In this document: in pieces, positions 8,025 through 16,997 of the stretch
Layout: each line of letters opens with the position of its first letter
Numbering within the stretch: the first letter of the stretch is position 1
NCBI GenBank assembly: GCA_002840845.1
Contig: PHCS01000021.1
Span: 1 to 46,141 of the forward strand
Reading direction: 5' to 3'
Length of the DNA: 46,141 nucleotides
Source: Betaproteobacteria bacterium HGW-Betaproteobacteria-14
GTDB lineage: Bacteria > Pseudomonadota > Gammaproteobacteria > Burkholderiales > Rhodocyclaceae
Position numbers and translations under genes: made by a program
The notes under the pieces: generated by a model
Databases searched by the model: none
What the model was told of the DNA's origin: nothing
The model's input: only the letters and a program-made list of their open reading frames with translations

Positions 8025-8471
8025 TTGAGAATACCCACATCGATCTTCAGCATCTCAGGCTTGTTGCTGTTCGCCGCGTTGTCGTTTGCCGCAACCGGGA
8101 GCCAGGCCGCCCCAGACATGGGTGCAGCGGAAGCTTATGAGGCCTCTCAGGCCGGCAAGGTACGGTTGATCGACATCCGCACGCCGCAGGAATGGCGCCA
8201 GACCGGCGTGGCGCCGGGCGCCGGCCGTGTCGATTTTTACCGAGGGCCGGAAGTGCTCGTCCAATCCGTCCTGCAGATGGTCGGCGGCGACAAGAATGCG
8301 CCCATCGTGCTTATCTGCCGCACAGGCAACCGCACGGGCGTGGCACAGAAATACCTGCAGAGCATCGGCTTCACGCATGTCTACAATGTCAGCGAAGGCA
8401 TGGCCGGGAGCGCCGCCGGCCCGGGCTGGCTTAAGCGCGGCCTGCCGGTGGAATCCTGCGCGCAGTGCTGA
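8025..8471 (+). CDS. Exported rhodanese-domain protein
   Basis: With TTG 8025 as start (GGGAGG ribosome site at 8012-8017) the product is 148 residues. It begins with a signal peptide (MRIPTSIFSISGLLLFAAL..., probable cleavage after GSQA). A rhodanese domain follows: VRLIDIRTPQEW, the active-site loop CRTGNRTG with the catalytic Cys, and YNVSEGMAGS. An upstream ATG at 7956 would bury the signal peptide and has no ribosome site. A periplasmic sulfurtransferase or sulfur-binding role is likely; the substrate is unknown. Confidence 0.88.
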   Translation: MRIPTSIFSISGLLLFAALSFAATGSQAAPDMGAAEAYEASQAGKVRLIDIRTPQEWRQTGVAPGAGRVDFYRGPEVLVQSVLQMVGGDKNAPIVLICRTGNRTGVAQKYLQSIGFTHVYNVSEGMAGSAAGPGWLKRGLPVESCAQC

Positions 8472-8510
8472 TTCTCCGGCCGGAAGGCTGACGACGGCGC
8501 GTCCGCTGGA

Positions 8511-9368
8511 CTATTTTCCCGCCAGCGGCGCCCGTAAGACCCTCACCAGATGCCGTGCAATATCGGCCGCGCCGCGCTTGCCTGGCCGGTACCAGGTGCG
8601 CGTCCAATTGAGAGCGCCGAGCAGCTGCAGGCGCAGCAGGCTGCGGTCGACCTCATGCGGCAAGGTCAGGTCGGCGATCAGGCGGCGATAGATGGCTTCG
8701 AAGCGGTTGCGCTCGGCGCGCAGTTGACGCTGCATGTCCGGCGAGTTGAATAGAAACAGGCTGGCGCCTGTCCACACTGTCAGGTCGTTGCCGGAAATGA
8801 GATGGCGGACGTGCACCGTGAAGGCGGCTTCAAGGCGGTCCCAGGGATCCCGGCATGTGGCCACTGCGGCTTCCACCGCGCGGGCCACCTCGCGCATGCC
8901 GGTTGAATGGGCAGCGATGAAAAGATCCTCCTTCGAGGCAAAGTGGTGGTACACCGAGCCGGGCTGGATGCCCGCAGCCTGGGCGATATCGCGAATGGAG
9001 GTGCGGGCAAAGCCCTTGCGGCTGAACTCGCGCACGGCGACTCCCAGCAGGTGTTCGCGCGCCATAAGGGGCGCATCCCCGCCCGGGCCTCCGCCGCGCC
9101 GCGCCGCGATGCGCGCCAGCGCCGCTTTTTGCGAGGCGGTGAGGCGCGGCGCCCCCGGTTTCCTCAATGCTGCCGCCCGCTTCGCGGTGGTCTCGAGGTG
9201 ATGGCGTTGCCAGATCCAGCGCACGCCGGCGGCCGAGACCTTGATCCCTTTGTCCGTCATGGCCGCGGCCACGCGCGCCTGCCCCCATTCTGGGTGGTCG
9301 TGAGCGTGGCGCAGCGCGGCGCGTTCGACTTCCCGGCGGCGGGCGGCGGTTGGCAGGGGCTTCGACAT
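8511..9368 (-). CDS. TetR-family regulator with an extra N-terminal helix-turn-helix
   Basis: A 285-residue protein, longer than the roughly 200 residues usual for TetR. Residues about 105-150 are a TetR DNA-binding domain (REFSRKGFARTSIRDIAQAAG, then PGSVYHHFASKEDLF), followed by an all-helical ligand domain. The first 100 residues carry a different HTH-like segment (HPEWGQARVAAAMTDKGIKV, then SAAGVRWIWQRHHLET), resembling the HTH found in IS481-type transposases and related regulators. It is divergent from the ABC importer and feruloyl-CoA synthase genes, so it is the likely local regulator of them. Confidence 0.88.
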   Translation of the reverse strand: MSKPLPTAARRREVERAALRHAHDHPEWGQARVAAAMTDKGIKVSAAGVRWIWQRHHLETTAKRAAALRKPGAPRLTASQKAALARIAARRGGGPGGDAPLMAREHLLGVAVREFSRKGFARTSIRDIAQAAGIQPGSVYHHFASKEDLFIAAHSTGMREVARAVEAAVATCRDPWDRLEAAFTVHVRHLISGNDLTVWTGASLFLFNSPDMQRQLRAERNRFEAIYRRLIADLTLPHEVDRSLLRLQLLGALNWTRTWYRPGKRGAADIARHLVRVLRAPLAGK

Positions 9369-9408
9369 GCAGGTACTCTAGCAAATTACTAACTAGCCGA
9401 ACAGGCGT

Positions 9409-9438
9409 TTGACAAAGTCAGTAAACGCGGCGTATGGT
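9409..9438 (+). promoter_or_regulatory. Sigma-70 type promoter for the ABC importer operon
   Basis: A consensus -35 box TTGACA (9409-9414) and a -10 box TATGGT (9433-9438) are separated by 18 bases and point toward the binding-protein gene. An AT-rich stretch with two CTAG tetramers (9378-9395) lies just upstream, between it and the divergent tetR start. That stretch may hold the operator, but no clean palindrome is seen. Confidence 0.6.
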
Positions 9439-9493
9439 TGAACACGCTGCGGCCGTCACGTCGCTGCCGACAATTACATCAAGGAGGAGAAAA

Positions 9494-10627
9494 ATGCAGA
9501 TCCGAAAACTTGCCCTGTTCCTGTCCAGCCTGTGCGTCGCCGGCGCGGCGCTGGCCGACATCACCGTTGGCGTCAGCGTTTCCGCCACAGGTCCGGCCGC
9601 TTCGCTGGGCATCCCCGAGAAAAACACCTTCGCGTTGCTGCCGCAGACCATCGCCGGCGAGAAGGTGAAATGGGTGGTGCTCGACGACGCCACGGACACG
9701 ACGACTGCGGTGAAGAATGCACGCAAATTCGTTTCAGAGGACAAGGCGGATGTGCTGATCGCCGCCACCGCCACGCCGACCTCCATGGCCATTCTGGAAG
9801 TGGCCTTCGAGACGAAGACGCCGCAGATCGCCATGGCGCCCCTGCCTCCTGCCGGAGAAAAGGCCGGCTGGGTATTCACCACGCCGCAGAATTTCGGTTT
9901 GATGGCGGTCGCCATCGCCGAGCACATGGCTGCCAATGGCGTGAAGACGATCGGCTTCATCGGCTATGCCGACCCCTACGGAGAGCTCTGGCTCAAGGCC
10001 ATCACCGGCGCGGCGGAGGGCAAGGGCATCAAGCTCACCGCCGTCGAGCGCTATCAGCGCAACGACACCAGCGTCACCGGCCAGGCGCTGAAGATCATGG
10101 CGGCCAATCCGGATGCGGTGCTGATCGCCGGGTCGGGCACGCCGGCCGTGCTGCCGCAGGCGACGCTGGTCGAGCGGGGCTACAAGGGCAGGTACTACCA
10201 GACGCACGGCATCGCCAACCGCGATTTCCTCCGTGTCGGCGGCAAGAACGTCGAGGGCACCATCTTCCCGGTAGGCCCCATGCTGCTGGCGGAGCAGTTG
10301 CCGGATTCCCACCCTTCCAAAAAGCCGGCGCTCGACTACATCAAGCTCTATGAGGGTGCCCACGGCCCGAACAGCCGCAGCACCTTCGGCGCGCATGCCT
10401 ACGATGCCTACCTGCTGCTCACGCGCGCCGTGCCCGAAGCCATGAAGAAGGCCAAGCCTGGCACGCCTGAGTTCCGCATGGCGTTGCGCGACGCACTGGA
10501 AGGCGTCAAGGAGTTGCCGGCCACCCACGGCGTGTTCAGCATGTCGCCGACCAACCACAATGGCTTCGATGCGCGTGCCGCGGTGATGGCGACGGTAGCC
10601 AACGGCGACTGGAAACTGCTGAAGTGA
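9494..10627 (+). CDS. Periplasmic substrate-binding protein of a branched-chain-amino-acid-type ABC importer
   Basis: A 377-residue protein from ATG 9494 with an AGGAGG ribosome site at 9482-9487. The signal peptide MQIRKLALFLSSLCVAGAALA ends at ALA|D. The mature part is a Leu/Ile/Val-binding (peripla_BP_6) protein: DITVGVSVSATGPAASLGIPE, KWVVLDDATDTTTAVKNAR, GFIGYADPYGE and FGAHAYDAYLLL. Proteins of this family also bind aromatic acids, for example the p-coumarate binder CouP. The next gene encodes feruloyl-CoA synthase, so an aromatic substrate is more likely than an amino acid. Confidence 0.93.
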   Translation: MQIRKLALFLSSLCVAGAALADITVGVSVSATGPAASLGIPEKNTFALLPQTIAGEKVKWVVLDDATDTTTAVKNARKFVSEDKADVLIAATATPTSMAILEVAFETKTPQIAMAPLPPAGEKAGWVFTTPQNFGLMAVAIAEHMAANGVKTIGFIGYADPYGELWLKAITGAAEGKGIKLTAVERYQRNDTSVTGQALKIMAANPDAVLIAGSGTPAVLPQATLVERGYKGRYYQTHGIANRDFLRVGGKNVEGTIFPVGPMLLAEQLPDSHPSKKPALDYIKLYEGAHGPNSRSTFGAHAYDAYLLLTRAVPEAMKKAKPGTPEFRMALRDALEGVKELPATHGVFSMSPTNHNGFDARAAVMATVANGDWKLLK

Positions 10628-10640
10628 GCGCCGTCCTCCG

Positions 10641-10736
10641 GGCTGCCCCACGGACGGCGCAGCCAGCACACGGAGCCGCAAAGCGGCGAACGACCGTCAC
10701 CCCCTCCCGCGGGGAGGGGGGCGGGGGGAAGGCAGT
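10641..10736 (+). repeat. GC-rich dispersed repeat, copy before feruloyl-CoA synthase
   Basis: The segment contains GGAGCCGCAAAGCGGCGAAC, then GACCGTCACCCCCTCCCG and a G-rich tail reaching the next start codon. It aligns almost base for base with 15636-15731, and in the inverted sense with 6646-6701. A GAGCCGCAAAGCGGC hairpin is visible. The feruloyl-CoA synthase ribosome site (GGGGGGAAGG) lies in the repeat end. Confidence 0.75.
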
Positions 10737-10739
10737 CCA

Positions 10740-12581
10740 ATGACCAAGCCGCCCTTCGCCAGCCTGCGCTTTGCGCCGGCCGCGGTGGAGGTCGAGCGGC
10801 GCGACGACGGGGTGCGGGTGCTGCGTTCGCCGCAGCCCCTCGAGCCCTACGCGCGCTGCCTCGGCGAACACCTCGAGCGCTGGGCGCGCGAAGCGCCCGA
10901 CCGCTGTTTTCTCGCCGAACGCACCGGCGCCGCATGGCGGCGGCTGACTTACCGCGAGGCGCTGGCCAAGGCACGCTCCCTCGGCGCCGCGCTGCTGGCG
11001 CGCGGCCTGTCGGCGGAGCGCCCCGCACTGGTGCTCTCCGACAACGCCATCGATCACGCGCTTCTGATGCTCGGCGCCATGCATGTCGGCGTGCCGGTGG
11101 CGCCCGTCTCCCCGGCTTACTCCCTGATGTCGAAGGACTACGCCAAGGTGAAGGCGATCGCTGCGCTGCTCAAGCCGGGACTGGTGTATGCGGCCGATGG
11201 CGCCAGGTTCAGCGGCGTGCTCAATGATGTGGATTTCGGCGGCGCCGAGATCGTGGTCGGCGCCAATCCGCCCGCCGGCCTGAAAACCACGGCTTTCGAC
11301 GATCTGCTCCATTACGAAGCTGGCGCGGAAGTGGACAAGGCCTTCGCTGCGGTCGGCCCCGATACCATCGCAAAGTTCCTGTTCACTTCGGGGTCCACCG
11401 GCGAGCCGAAAGGGGTCATCAACACCCAGCGCATGCTCTGCTCGAACCAGCAGGCCATCACCCAGCTCTGGCATTTCCTCGATGAGACGCCGCCGGTGAT
11501 CCTGGACTGGCTGCCCTGGAACCATACCTTCGGCGCCAACCACAACTTCAACATCGTTCTTGCCAACGGCGGCACGCTTTTCATCGATGAAGGCAAGCCG
11601 GTGCCCGGCCTGATCGAGAAGACCGTGGCGAACTTGCGCGAGGTGTCGCCGACGATCTACTTCAACGTGCCGCGCGGTTTCGACGCACTGATTCCCTTCC
11701 TGGAGAAGGATGCGGCGCTGCGCGCGAATTTCTTTCGCGAGCTGAAGCTGATTTTCTACGCCGCCGCGGCCCTGCCGCAGAACCTGTGGGAGAAGCTGGA
11801 GAACCTCTCGATCCGGGAGCGCGGCAAGCGCACCGTGATGGTCTCATCCTGGGGCGCGACCGAAACCGCGCCGATGGTGACCTCGGTGCATTACGAGATC
11901 GAGCACGCCGGTGTCATCGGCCTGCCGGCGCCCGGCACCGAGCTGAAGCTGGTGCCCAACGAGAACAAGCTGGAGTTGCGCGTGCGCGGCCCCAATGTCA
12001 CGCCGGGCTACTGGATGCGGCCGGACCTGACGCAGGCGGCCTTCGACAATGAGGGCTTCTACTGCATCGGCGATGCCGGCCGCTTCGCCGACCCGAACGA
12101 TCCGGCCATGGGCATCGAGTTCGACGGCCGCATCGCCGAGGACTTCAAGCTGATGAGCGGCGTCTGGGTGCATGTCGGCGCGTTGCGCATCAAGGCGCTG
12201 GCCTTGCTGGCGCCGGCGGCGCAGGACATCGTCGTTGCAGGCCATGACCGCGAGGAGGTGGGCTTCCTGATCTTCGCCAATCCGGCCGGTTGCCGCAGCC
12301 TCTGCCCCGACCTGCCGGCGGATGCGCCGCTCGACGCGGTGCTGGCCGATCCCCGCGTGGTCGAATGCGTGCGTGAGGGGCTGGCGCAGCTGAAGCGGGA
12401 AAACGGCGGCAGTTCGACGCACGCCACGCGCGCCCTGCTGATGGCGGAACCGCCTTCGATCGACGCCAACGAGATCACCGACAAGGGCTACATCAATCAG
12501 CGCGCGGTGCTTTCGCGTCGTGCTGCGCTGGTCGAGCGCCTGTATGCGGAGCCCGCCGATCCTGCAGTGATTCGAATATAA
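10740..12581 (+). CDS. fcs: Feruloyl-CoA synthase-type acyl-CoA ligase
   Basis: A 613-residue AMP-forming ligase of the ANL superfamily. The ATP-binding P-loop is KFLFTSGSTGEPKGVINTQ. Further motifs are SSWGATETAP and PGYWMRPDLTQAAF-CIGDAG, with a hinge at FDGRIAEDFKLMSGVWVHV. The length, the IDWLPWNHTFGANHNFN-like segment (LDWLPWNHTFG) and the ending match the feruloyl-CoA synthase subgroup, which activates hydroxycinnamic acids to CoA thioesters. The usual partner hydratase-lyase (ech) and vanillin dehydrogenase are not in the window. Its place between the importer genes suggests coupled uptake and activation. Confidence 0.85.
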   Translation: MTKPPFASLRFAPAAVEVERRDDGVRVLRSPQPLEPYARCLGEHLERWAREAPDRCFLAERTGAAWRRLTYREALAKARSLGAALLARGLSAERPALVLSDNAIDHALLMLGAMHVGVPVAPVSPAYSLMSKDYAKVKAIAALLKPGLVYAADGARFSGVLNDVDFGGAEIVVGANPPAGLKTTAFDDLLHYEAGAEVDKAFAAVGPDTIAKFLFTSGSTGEPKGVINTQRMLCSNQQAITQLWHFLDETPPVILDWLPWNHTFGANHNFNIVLANGGTLFIDEGKPVPGLIEKTVANLREVSPTIYFNVPRGFDALIPFLEKDAALRANFFRELKLIFYAAAALPQNLWEKLENLSIRERGKRTVMVSSWGATETAPMVTSVHYEIEHAGVIGLPAPGTELKLVPNENKLELRVRGPNVTPGYWMRPDLTQAAFDNEGFYCIGDAGRFADPNDPAMGIEFDGRIAEDFKLMSGVWVHVGALRIKALALLAPAAQDIVVAGHDREEVGFLIFANPAGCRSLCPDLPADAPLDAVLADPRVVECVREGLAQLKRENGGSSTHATRALLMAEPPSIDANEITDKGYINQRAVLSRRAALVERLYAEPADPAVIRI

Positions 12582-12815
12582 AAGTCAGCCTCCGGAACAC
12601 GGTGAGCGGCACGCCCTCGGACATCGGCCGAGCGGCGCGCCGAGGCTTTGTCGAAGATGCGCAAGGCACGGCCCGGGAGCCTTCCCCGGCCATTGTTGAT
12701 CGAGGAACTGGCGACATGGGGTGTGGGTGTGGGACTATTTGCCGCTGCCGCGCCGCACTTGCTTAACTTGCATGGGAACTGGAGCCGATGTCGTCACTGG
12801 TGGTGAATTCCTGAA
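12582..12815. other. Intergenic stretch, no gene recognised
   Basis: This 234-base gap separates the ligase gene from livH. It holds a GC-rich inverted-repeat-like segment (about 12600-12650, TCGGCCGAGCGGCGCGCCGA) and the stretch GAGGCTTTGTCGAAGATGCG, which looks like part of a dispersed repeat. No strong promoter or terminator is evident, and livH is probably read from the upstream promoter. Confidence 0.4.
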
Positions 12816-13853
12816 ATGGACCTTCAAATCGCTTTGCTGCTCGGCCAGGACGGCATCGTCAATGGCGCGATCTATGCGCTGCTGGCGCTGGCGCTGGTGC
12901 TGGTGTTCGCCGTCACGCGCGTCATCTTCATCCCGCAGGGCGAGTTTGTCGCCTACGGGGCGTTGACACTGGCGGCCTTCCAGGCCGGCAAGACGCCGGG
13001 CACGCTCTGGCTCCTGCTCGGCGCCGGCCTGCTGGTGGCGCTCATCGATACCGTCAATGCCGTGCGCTCCGGCAGCCTGGGGCGCCTGAAGCGCATCGTG
13101 CTGTGGGATCTGGTCCTGCCGTGCGCGGTCGCCGGTCTCGTGCTCGGGCTGGAGCCGGGCAAGCTGCCTCTGGCGGCGCAGGTGGCGCTCGCGCTGGCCA
13201 TTGTCGTGCCGCTCGGCCCGCTGATCTATCGCCTGGCTTTTCAGCCGCTGGCGGCCGCTCCTGTGCTGGTGTTGCTGATCGTGGCCGTGGCCGTGCATCT
13301 GACCCTGGTCGGCCTGGGCCTGCTGTTCTTCGGCGCCGAGGGTTCGCGCACCACGCCTTTCAGCGAGGCCCGCTTCGACCTTGGCATGGTGACGGTCAAT
13401 GGGCAAAGCCTGTGGGTGCTCGGCGCCAGCGCCGTGCTGATCGTCGGCCTGTATCTGTTCTTTGGCCGCACGCTCTACGGCAAGGCGTTGCGCGCCACGG
13501 CCATCAACCGGGTCGGCGCGCGCCTGATGGGGATTTCCGCCACCATGGCGGGCAAGCTGTCGTTTACGCTCGCGGCCGGCATCGGCGCACTCTCCGGCAT
13601 TCTCATCGCGCCCATCACCACGGTCTATTACGACACCGGCTTCCTCGTGGGCCTGAAGGGTTTCGTCGGCGCCATCATCGGCGGGCTGGTGAGCTATCCA
13701 CTGGCCGCCGCCGGCGCGATCCTCGTCGGACTGCTCGAAGCCTTCTCCTCCTTCTGGGCCAGCGCCTTCAAGGAAGTCATCGTGTTCACCCTGATCATCC
13801 CGGTGCTCGTCTGGCGCTCGCTGACCACCCACCATGTGGAGGAGGAGGAATGA
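12816..13853 (+). CDS. livH: ABC importer permease, LivH type
   Basis: A 345-residue integral membrane protein. It has the LivH N-terminus [26 protein letters not shown] with [10 protein letters not shown], and the conserved cytoplasmic loop [20 protein letters not shown] that contacts the ATPase. It is some 40-50 residues longer than E. coli LivH because of an additional segment (about residues 75-130), a form seen in aromatic-acid importers. Its stop overlaps the next start (ATGA at 13850-13853). The symbol refers to family type, not proven substrate. Confidence 0.92.
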   Translation: MDLQIALLLGQDGIVNGAIYALLALALVLVFAVTRVIFIPQGEFVAYGALTLAAFQAGKTPGTLWLLLGAGLLVALIDTVNAVRSGSLGRLKRIVLWDLVLPCAVAGLVLGLEPGKLPLAAQVALALAIVVPLGPLIYRLAFQPLAAAPVLVLLIVAVAVHLTLVGLGLLFFGAEGSRTTPFSEARFDLGMVTVNGQSLWVLGASAVLIVGLYLFFGRTLYGKALRATAINRVGARLMGISATMAGKLSFTLAAGIGALSGILIAPITTVYYDTGFLVGLKGFVGAIIGGLVSYPLAAAGAILVGLLEAFSSFWASAFKEVIVFTLIIPVLVWRSLTTHHVEEEE

Positions 13854-15622
13854 GCGGGGGAGCGAAGACGCGTCTTCCTCTGCTGGTATTTCTGGCCTTC
13901 CTTTTGCTCGGACCTCATCTGCTGTCCGAGTTTCATGTCACGCTGCTCAACTACATCGGCCTGTATGCCATTGTTGCGCTGGGCCTGGTGCTGCTCACCG
14001 GCGTGGGCGGGCTGACCTCGTTTGGCCAGGCGGCCTTTGTCGGCCTGGGCGCCTATACGACGGCGTACCTGACCACCGCGCACGCCGTGTCGCCGTGGCT
14101 GACTTTGCTGGCGGGACTGGCCGTGACAGCCGCGGTGGCGCTGGTGCTGGGCCTGCTTACCTTGCGCCTGTCCGGGCATTATCTGCCGCTGGGCACCATC
14201 GCCTGGGGCATCAGCCTGTATTTCCTGTTCGGCAACCTCGGCTTCCTCGGCGGTCACAACGGAGTGACCGGGATTCCCGTCGTTGCACTGTTCGGCTGGA
14301 AGCTGGATAGCGGCCGCGAGTTCTATTACCTCATCTGGACGGCGTTGCTGTGCGCCATGCTGGCGACGCAGAACCTGCTCGATTCGCGTGAGGGGCGCGC
14401 CATCCGCGCCCTCAAGGGCGGCGGCCTGATGGCCGAGAGCATGGGCGTCGATACCGCCCGCAGCAAGACCCTCATATTCCTCATCGCGGCATTGTTCGCC
14501 TGTGTTTCAGGCTGGCTCTACGCCCACCTGCAGCGTTTCGTGAACCCGACGCCTTTCGGCCTGCACATCGGCATCGAGTACCTCTTCATGGCGGTGGTGG
14601 GTGGCGCGGCGCATGTCTGGGGCGCGCTGGTCGGCGCCGGCCTCATCACGGTGATCAAGCAGTGGCTGCAGGATCTGCTGCCGAAGATCTTTGGTCAGAG
14701 CGGCAACTTCGAGATGATTTTTTTCGGGATCATGCTGGTCCTGGTATTGCAGCGCGTGCGCGAAGGCATCTGGCCCTGGCTGGTGCGCCTTGTTCCGGTC
14801 ACGGCGCGCCAGCGCACGCTGGCGGACGCCGCGCCGCTGCCGTGCCGGCAGATGCCGGCCAACGGCACGGTGCTGCTGGAAGTGAAGGATGTCCGCAAGG
14901 AATTCGGCGGTCTGGTCGCCAGCAACGACATGAACCTCGACGTGAAGGCCGGCGAAGTGATGGCCCTGATCGGCCCCAACGGCGCAGGCAAGAGCACCCT
15001 CTTCAATTGCATCTCGGGGGTCGATCCGGCGACGTCGGGCGAGATCCGTTTTCTCGGCGAGCGCACCGACGCGCTGGAGTCGCGGCAGATCGTGCGGCGC
15101 GGCATGGGCCGCACCTTCCAGCACGTGCGCCTGCTGCCGACCATGAGCGTGCTGGAGAACGTCGCCATCGGCGCCCACCTGCGCGGCAGCAAGGGCGTGC
15201 TGTCGGCGGCCTTGCATCTGGAGCGAGACGAAGAGGCGCGCCTGCTGGCAGAGGCCAAACGTCAGATCGAACGCGTCGGCCTCGGGGAACATCTGTTCGA
15301 CGAGGCCGGCAGCCTGCCGCTGGGACAGCAGCGCGTGCTCGAGATCGCGCGGGCGCTGTGCGCCGACCCCTGCCTGCTGCTGCTCGACGAGCCGGCCGCA
15401 GGCCTGCGCTACCTGGAGAAGCAGGCGCTGGCGGAGCTGTTGCGCAAGTTGCGCGCACAGGGCATGGGCATCCTGCTGGTCGAGCACGACATGGATTTCG
15501 TCATGGGTCTGGCCGACCGCGTCGTGGTGATGGAGTTCGGCGAAAAGATATCCGAGGGCCTGCCCGAGGAAGTGCAACAGGATCCGGTCGTGCTGGAAGC
15601 CTATCTCGGGGGGGTGGAGTGA
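13850..15622 (+). CDS. ABC importer permease-ATPase fusion (LivM-LivG)
   Basis: A 590-residue fusion from ATG 13850. Residues 1-320 are a LivM permease ([54 protein letters not shown]). After a linker ([20 protein letters not shown]), residues about 340-590 are a LivG ATPase: Walker [28 protein letters not shown], signature [15 protein letters not shown], Walker [12 protein letters not shown] and the switch His in [11 protein letters not shown]. The conventional importer has these as two proteins. The frame is continuous, so this is not a sequencing artefact of a missing stop. With LivH and LivF it gives a complete importer. Confidence 0.93.
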   Translation: MSGGAKTRLPLLVFLAFLLLGPHLLSEFHVTLLNYIGLYAIVALGLVLLTGVGGLTSFGQAAFVGLGAYTTAYLTTAHAVSPWLTLLAGLAVTAAVALVLGLLTLRLSGHYLPLGTIAWGISLYFLFGNLGFLGGHNGVTGIPVVALFGWKLDSGREFYYLIWTALLCAMLATQNLLDSREGRAIRALKGGGLMAESMGVDTARSKTLIFLIAALFACVSGWLYAHLQRFVNPTPFGLHIGIEYLFMAVVGGAAHVWGALVGAGLITVIKQWLQDLLPKIFGQSGNFEMIFFGIMLVLVLQRVREGIWPWLVRLVPVTARQRTLADAAPLPCRQMPANGTVLLEVKDVRKEFGGLVASNDMNLDVKAGEVMALIGPNGAGKSTLFNCISGVDPATSGEIRFLGERTDALESRQIVRRGMGRTFQHVRLLPTMSVLENVAIGAHLRGSKGVLSAALHLERDEEARLLAEAKRQIERVGLGEHLFDEAGSLPLGQQRVLEIARALCADPCLLLLDEPAAGLRYLEKQALAELLRKLRAQGMGILLVEHDMDFVMGLADRVVVMEFGEKISEGLPEEVQQDPVVLEAYLGGVE

Positions 15623-15635
15623 TGTGCGCTGCCCG

Positions 15636-15731
15636 CCGGGCCGCCCCAAGGGCGGCGCAGTCAATAACATGGAGCCGCTCAGCGGCGAACAACCGTCACC
15701 CCCGGCCGCGGGAAGGGGGAGGGGGGGCAGG
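15636..15731 (+). repeat. GC-rich dispersed repeat, copy before livF
   Basis: The segment contains CGCCCCAAGGGCGGCGCAG, then GGAGCCGCTCAGCGGCGAAC and AACCGTCACCCCC with a G-rich tail. It is nearly the same as 10641-10736. It sits between the LivM-LivG gene and livF and runs up to the livF start at 15735. The open frame through it is not native coding sequence. Confidence 0.75.
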
Positions 15732-15734
15732 CCG

Positions 15735-16478
15735 ATGAGTTCCATCTTGGAAATCCGCGACTTGTGTGTCTCTTACGGCAAGGTAGAAGCGCTGCACCAC
15801 ATCAACCTGAAGGTGGCGGCCGGACAGATTGTCACCGTGATCGGACCCAACGGCGCCGGCAAGACCACCCTGCTTTCCGCCATCATGGGACTGCTGCCTG
15901 CGAAGGGGGAAGTCGAGTTCCAGGGCGAGGTGCAACGCGACATCGAAGTCGAACACCTGGTCGCCATGGGCATGACCCTCGTTCCGGAGAAACGTGAGCT
16001 GTTCGGCGAGATGAGCGTGGAAGACAACCTGCTGCTCGGCGCCTTCCAGCGCTATCGTCACGGCGACCGCGACGAGGGCAAGACCATGGATCAGGTCTTC
16101 GGCACCTTCCCGCGTCTGCGCGAGCGCCGCGCGCAACTGGCCGGCACGCTGTCCGGCGGCGAGCGGCAGATGCTGGCGGTGGGCCGCGCCCTGATGGCCA
16201 AACCGAAACTGCTCATGCTCGACGAACCGAGCCTGGGCCTGGCCCCGCTCATCGTGCGCGAGATCTTTCACATCATCGCGGACCTCAGGAAGACCGGGGT
16301 GGCCATCCTGCTCGTCGAGCAGAATGCCCGCGCCGCACTGCAGATCGCCGACTACGGTTACGTGCTGGAAACCGGCAGTCTTGCGCTCGAGGGTGACAGC
16401 CGACAACTGACGGACGACCCGCGCATCGTCGAAACCTATCTCGGACTGGGTGGCAAGAAGCCATCCGGCGCGGCATGA
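15735..16478 (+). CDS. livF: ABC importer ATPase, LivF type
   Basis: A 247-residue ATPase starting MSSILEIRDLCVSYGKVEALH. Walker A is GPNGAGKTT, the Q-loop region is MTLVPEKRELFGEMSVEDNL, the signature is LSGGERQMLAVGRAL and Walker B is LLMLDEPSLGL. These are diagnostic of LivF. An upstream in-frame ATG at 15624 would add 37 residues encoded by the repeat and is rejected. The stop overlaps the DUF3237 gene start (ATGA), so that gene is translated with the importer. Confidence 0.94.
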   Translation: MSSILEIRDLCVSYGKVEALHHINLKVAAGQIVTVIGPNGAGKTTLLSAIMGLLPAKGEVEFQGEVQRDIEVEHLVAMGMTLVPEKRELFGEMSVEDNLLLGAFQRYRHGDRDEGKTMDQVFGTFPRLRERRAQLAGTLSGGERQMLAVGRALMAKPKLLMLDEPSLGLAPLIVREIFHIIADLRKTGVAILLVEQNARAALQIADYGYVLETGSLALEGDSRQLTDDPRIVETYLGLGGKKPSGAA

Positions 16479-16987
16479 CGCAGGTGCCGTCCAGCGGCCA
16501 AATCAAGCAGCACGAACCGCCGTTGCCGCGCCTCGTCCTGCTCTACAGAGCCGAAATCGAGGTCGCCTCGCCGCAATTGCTCGGACGGACGCCGGCGGGC
16601 GAGCGGCGCATCTATCCCATCCTCGGCGGGCGCTTCGACGGCGAACGGCTTCGCGGCCGCATCCTGCCCGGCGGCGCCGACTGGCAGATCGTGCGTGAAG
16701 TGGCGGCGGGGAGCGTCGAGATGCGCGTCGAGGCGCGCTTCACGATGGAAACCCACGATGGCGCGCTGATCTACGTGCAGAACCAGGGCATCCGCCGCGC
16801 CACGCCGGAGCAGGTTAGCCGCATGATGGGCGGCGAAGCGGTCGATCCTGCGACCTACTATTTCCGCATGACGCCGCGCTTCGAGACGGGCGATGCCCGC
16901 TACGACTGGCTCAACGGCTTGATGGCCGTCGCCTCCGGCATGAGAAGCCCGGAGTGCGTGGTGTATGACGTCTACGCCGTCGAGTGA
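16475..16987 (+). CDS. DUF3237-family protein
   Basis: A 170-residue protein of the DUF3237 family: LLYRAEIEVASPQLLGRTPAGERRIYPILGG near the start, then GRILPGGADWQIVR, MRVEARFTMETHDGALIYVQNQGIR and YYFRMTPRFETGDARYDWLNG. These are small beta-barrel proteins often found beside catabolic genes; their reaction is not established. Overlap with livF makes it the last gene of the importer operon. It converges on the bcrB-like gene with ten bases between them. Confidence 0.85.
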   Translation: MTQVPSSGQIKQHEPPLPRLVLLYRAEIEVASPQLLGRTPAGERRIYPILGGRFDGERLRGRILPGGADWQIVREVAAGSVEMRVEARFTMETHDGALIYVQNQGIRRATPEQVSRMMGGEAVDPATYYFRMTPRFETGDARYDWLNGLMAVASGMRSPECVVYDVYAVE

Positions 16988-16997
16988 GTGGGTGTGC

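Noticed and set aside
13103-13849. Upstream extension of the LivM-LivG frame to 13103
   Set aside because: It overlaps the livH gene in another frame, and the LivM N-terminus with coupled ATGA start lies at 13850.
12735-15745. Minus-strand open frames of 366 and 412 codons opposite the importer genes
   Set aside because: Low-complexity Gln/His/Arg-rich translations facing well-supported permease and ATPase genes.
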